DNA from: Candidatus Saccharimonadota bacterium
Lineage (GTDB): Bacteria > Patescibacteriota > Saccharimonadia > Saccharimonadales > Saccharimonadaceae
Length of the DNA: 6,932 nucleotides
Direction: 5' to 3'
Assembly (NCBI GenBank): GCA_028289185.1
Contig: JAQGGV010000001.1
Coordinates: 1-6,932, forward strand
The position numbers and the translations under genes were made by a program. The notes beneath the pieces are model-generated. The model saw nothing but the letters and a program-made list of their open reading frames with translations, searched no databases and had not been told where the DNA came from. Position 1 is the first letter of the stretch; the number at the start of each line of letters is the position of its first letter. Of the stretch, positions 6,538 to 6,932 are shown one piece after another.

Positions 6538-6932
6538 CTATTGCTGTCGTAGCCGCTGCAGACCGGCGTAGGCGCGCGGATGGTATTTAATCTTATCAGG
6601 AATCGGTAACAGGTCAGTACTCGCCACAGCCGCTCTAAACAGGTTCAGGCGAGCCTTGTCCATATGCGAAAAGGGTAGGTGAAAACGCTCACGAACTCGT
6701 GGCGGGAGTTCGCCAATAGTGAGTAGTTTCAGGTGATTAGCAACTGGCATAACCGGAACTTCAAGCATCGGCCACAATTGTTCAGGTATAAACGCCGGGC
6801 GTGGCGCTTCTCCACCAAGTGCCTGCACTATCGCTTGAGTCGCGGCTGGTGTCATTTCCAGCTCGTGTTCAACGGTATCATCCCAATACTCCTTGAACTC
6901 ATCATATGTTTCGGGCACCGGCGTGTCAGAAA
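6538..6932 (-). CDS. MpaB/DUF2236-type oxygenase-like protein, 5' part outside the window
   Basis: The frame is open to the right edge, so only the C-terminal 130 residues are seen. A GTG at 6918 lies in this frame but is probably internal, because coding sequence (SDTPV) continues upstream of it. The visible part fits the C-terminal region of the DUF2236 family (oxygenase MpaB / latex-clearing protein relatives): PETYDEFKEYWDDTVEHELEMTPAA, then a proline-rich link, then LLTIGELPPRVRERFHLPFS, the usual 'LPP-R-R-LPWS'-like segment. Characterised relatives bind heme b and act as oxygenases or peroxidases, but the heme-ligand histidine region is outside the window, so enzyme activity cannot be judged. 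No membrane segment is visible here. It converges with the response regulator; only 10 nt separate the two stops, with no clear terminator. Confidence 0.75.
   Translation of the reverse strand, partial: SDTPVPETYDEFKEYWDDTVEHELEMTPAATQAIVQALGGEAPRPAFIPEQLWPMLEVPVMPVANHLKLLTIGELPPRVRERFHLPFSHMDKARLNLFRAAVASTDLLPIPDKIKYHPRAYAGLQRLRQQ

Noticed and set aside
6528..6560. Terminator between the convergent response regulator and MpaB-like genes
   Set aside because: Only a five-base pair GGCTA/TAGCC with a long mismatched inside and no T-run on either strand.
6538..6918. MpaB-like frame as a complete 126-residue gene starting at GTG 6918
   Set aside because: The frame continues upstream to the window edge, no ribosome binding site precedes the GTG, and the content matches only the C-terminal part of the family.

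Overview
The window looks like a compact bacterial chromosome segment from the candidate phyla radiation, most likely Saccharibacteria (TM7). This is inferred from gene style: tight packing, a short RG-tailed DEAD-box helicase, a lone receiver domain paired with a large Cache/HAMP/PAS kinase, and a DUF2236/MpaB-type protein. It is not proven, because no rRNA or ribosomal protein is present. The standard bacterial code works throughout. No tRNA, rRNA, insertion sequence, CRISPR array or phage gene is visible, and no gene-free stretch exceeds about 150 bases.

Left part (1-3522, minus strand): four genes run leftward in what looks like one operon. They are a DEAD-box RNA helicase, a 268-residue protein I do not recognise, dihydrofolate reductase (folA) and an APH/choline-kinase-fold phosphotransferase cut by the left edge. 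Gaps are 33 nt, 23 nt and a 1-nt stop/start overlap. A good sigma70-type promoter (TTGCAA, 17 nt, TAAAAT with a TGn extension) precedes the helicase. The helicase/unknown pair and the DHFR/kinase pair may be controlled separately at translation: the whole gap before folA, plus the first 13 bases of folA, fold into a 13-bp interrupted hairpin that hides the folA start codon.

Middle and right part (3674-6527, plus strand): a 75-residue orphan protein is followed by a 741-residue membrane histidine kinase (two TM segments, Cache-like outer domain, HAMP, PAS, HisKA, HATPase) and a 127-residue receiver-only response regulator whose start overlaps the kinase gene by 32 nt. Together the last two form a two-component pair with no DNA-binding output in this locus. 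The output must be another protein, or the receiver acts by protein contact.

Right edge (6538-6932, minus strand): the C-terminal part of an MpaB/DUF2236-type oxygenase-like protein, convergent with the response regulator.

I did not find a clearly new biological system. The best leads are the folA start-codon hairpin, the unrecognised operon protein, and the leader of the helicase gene.
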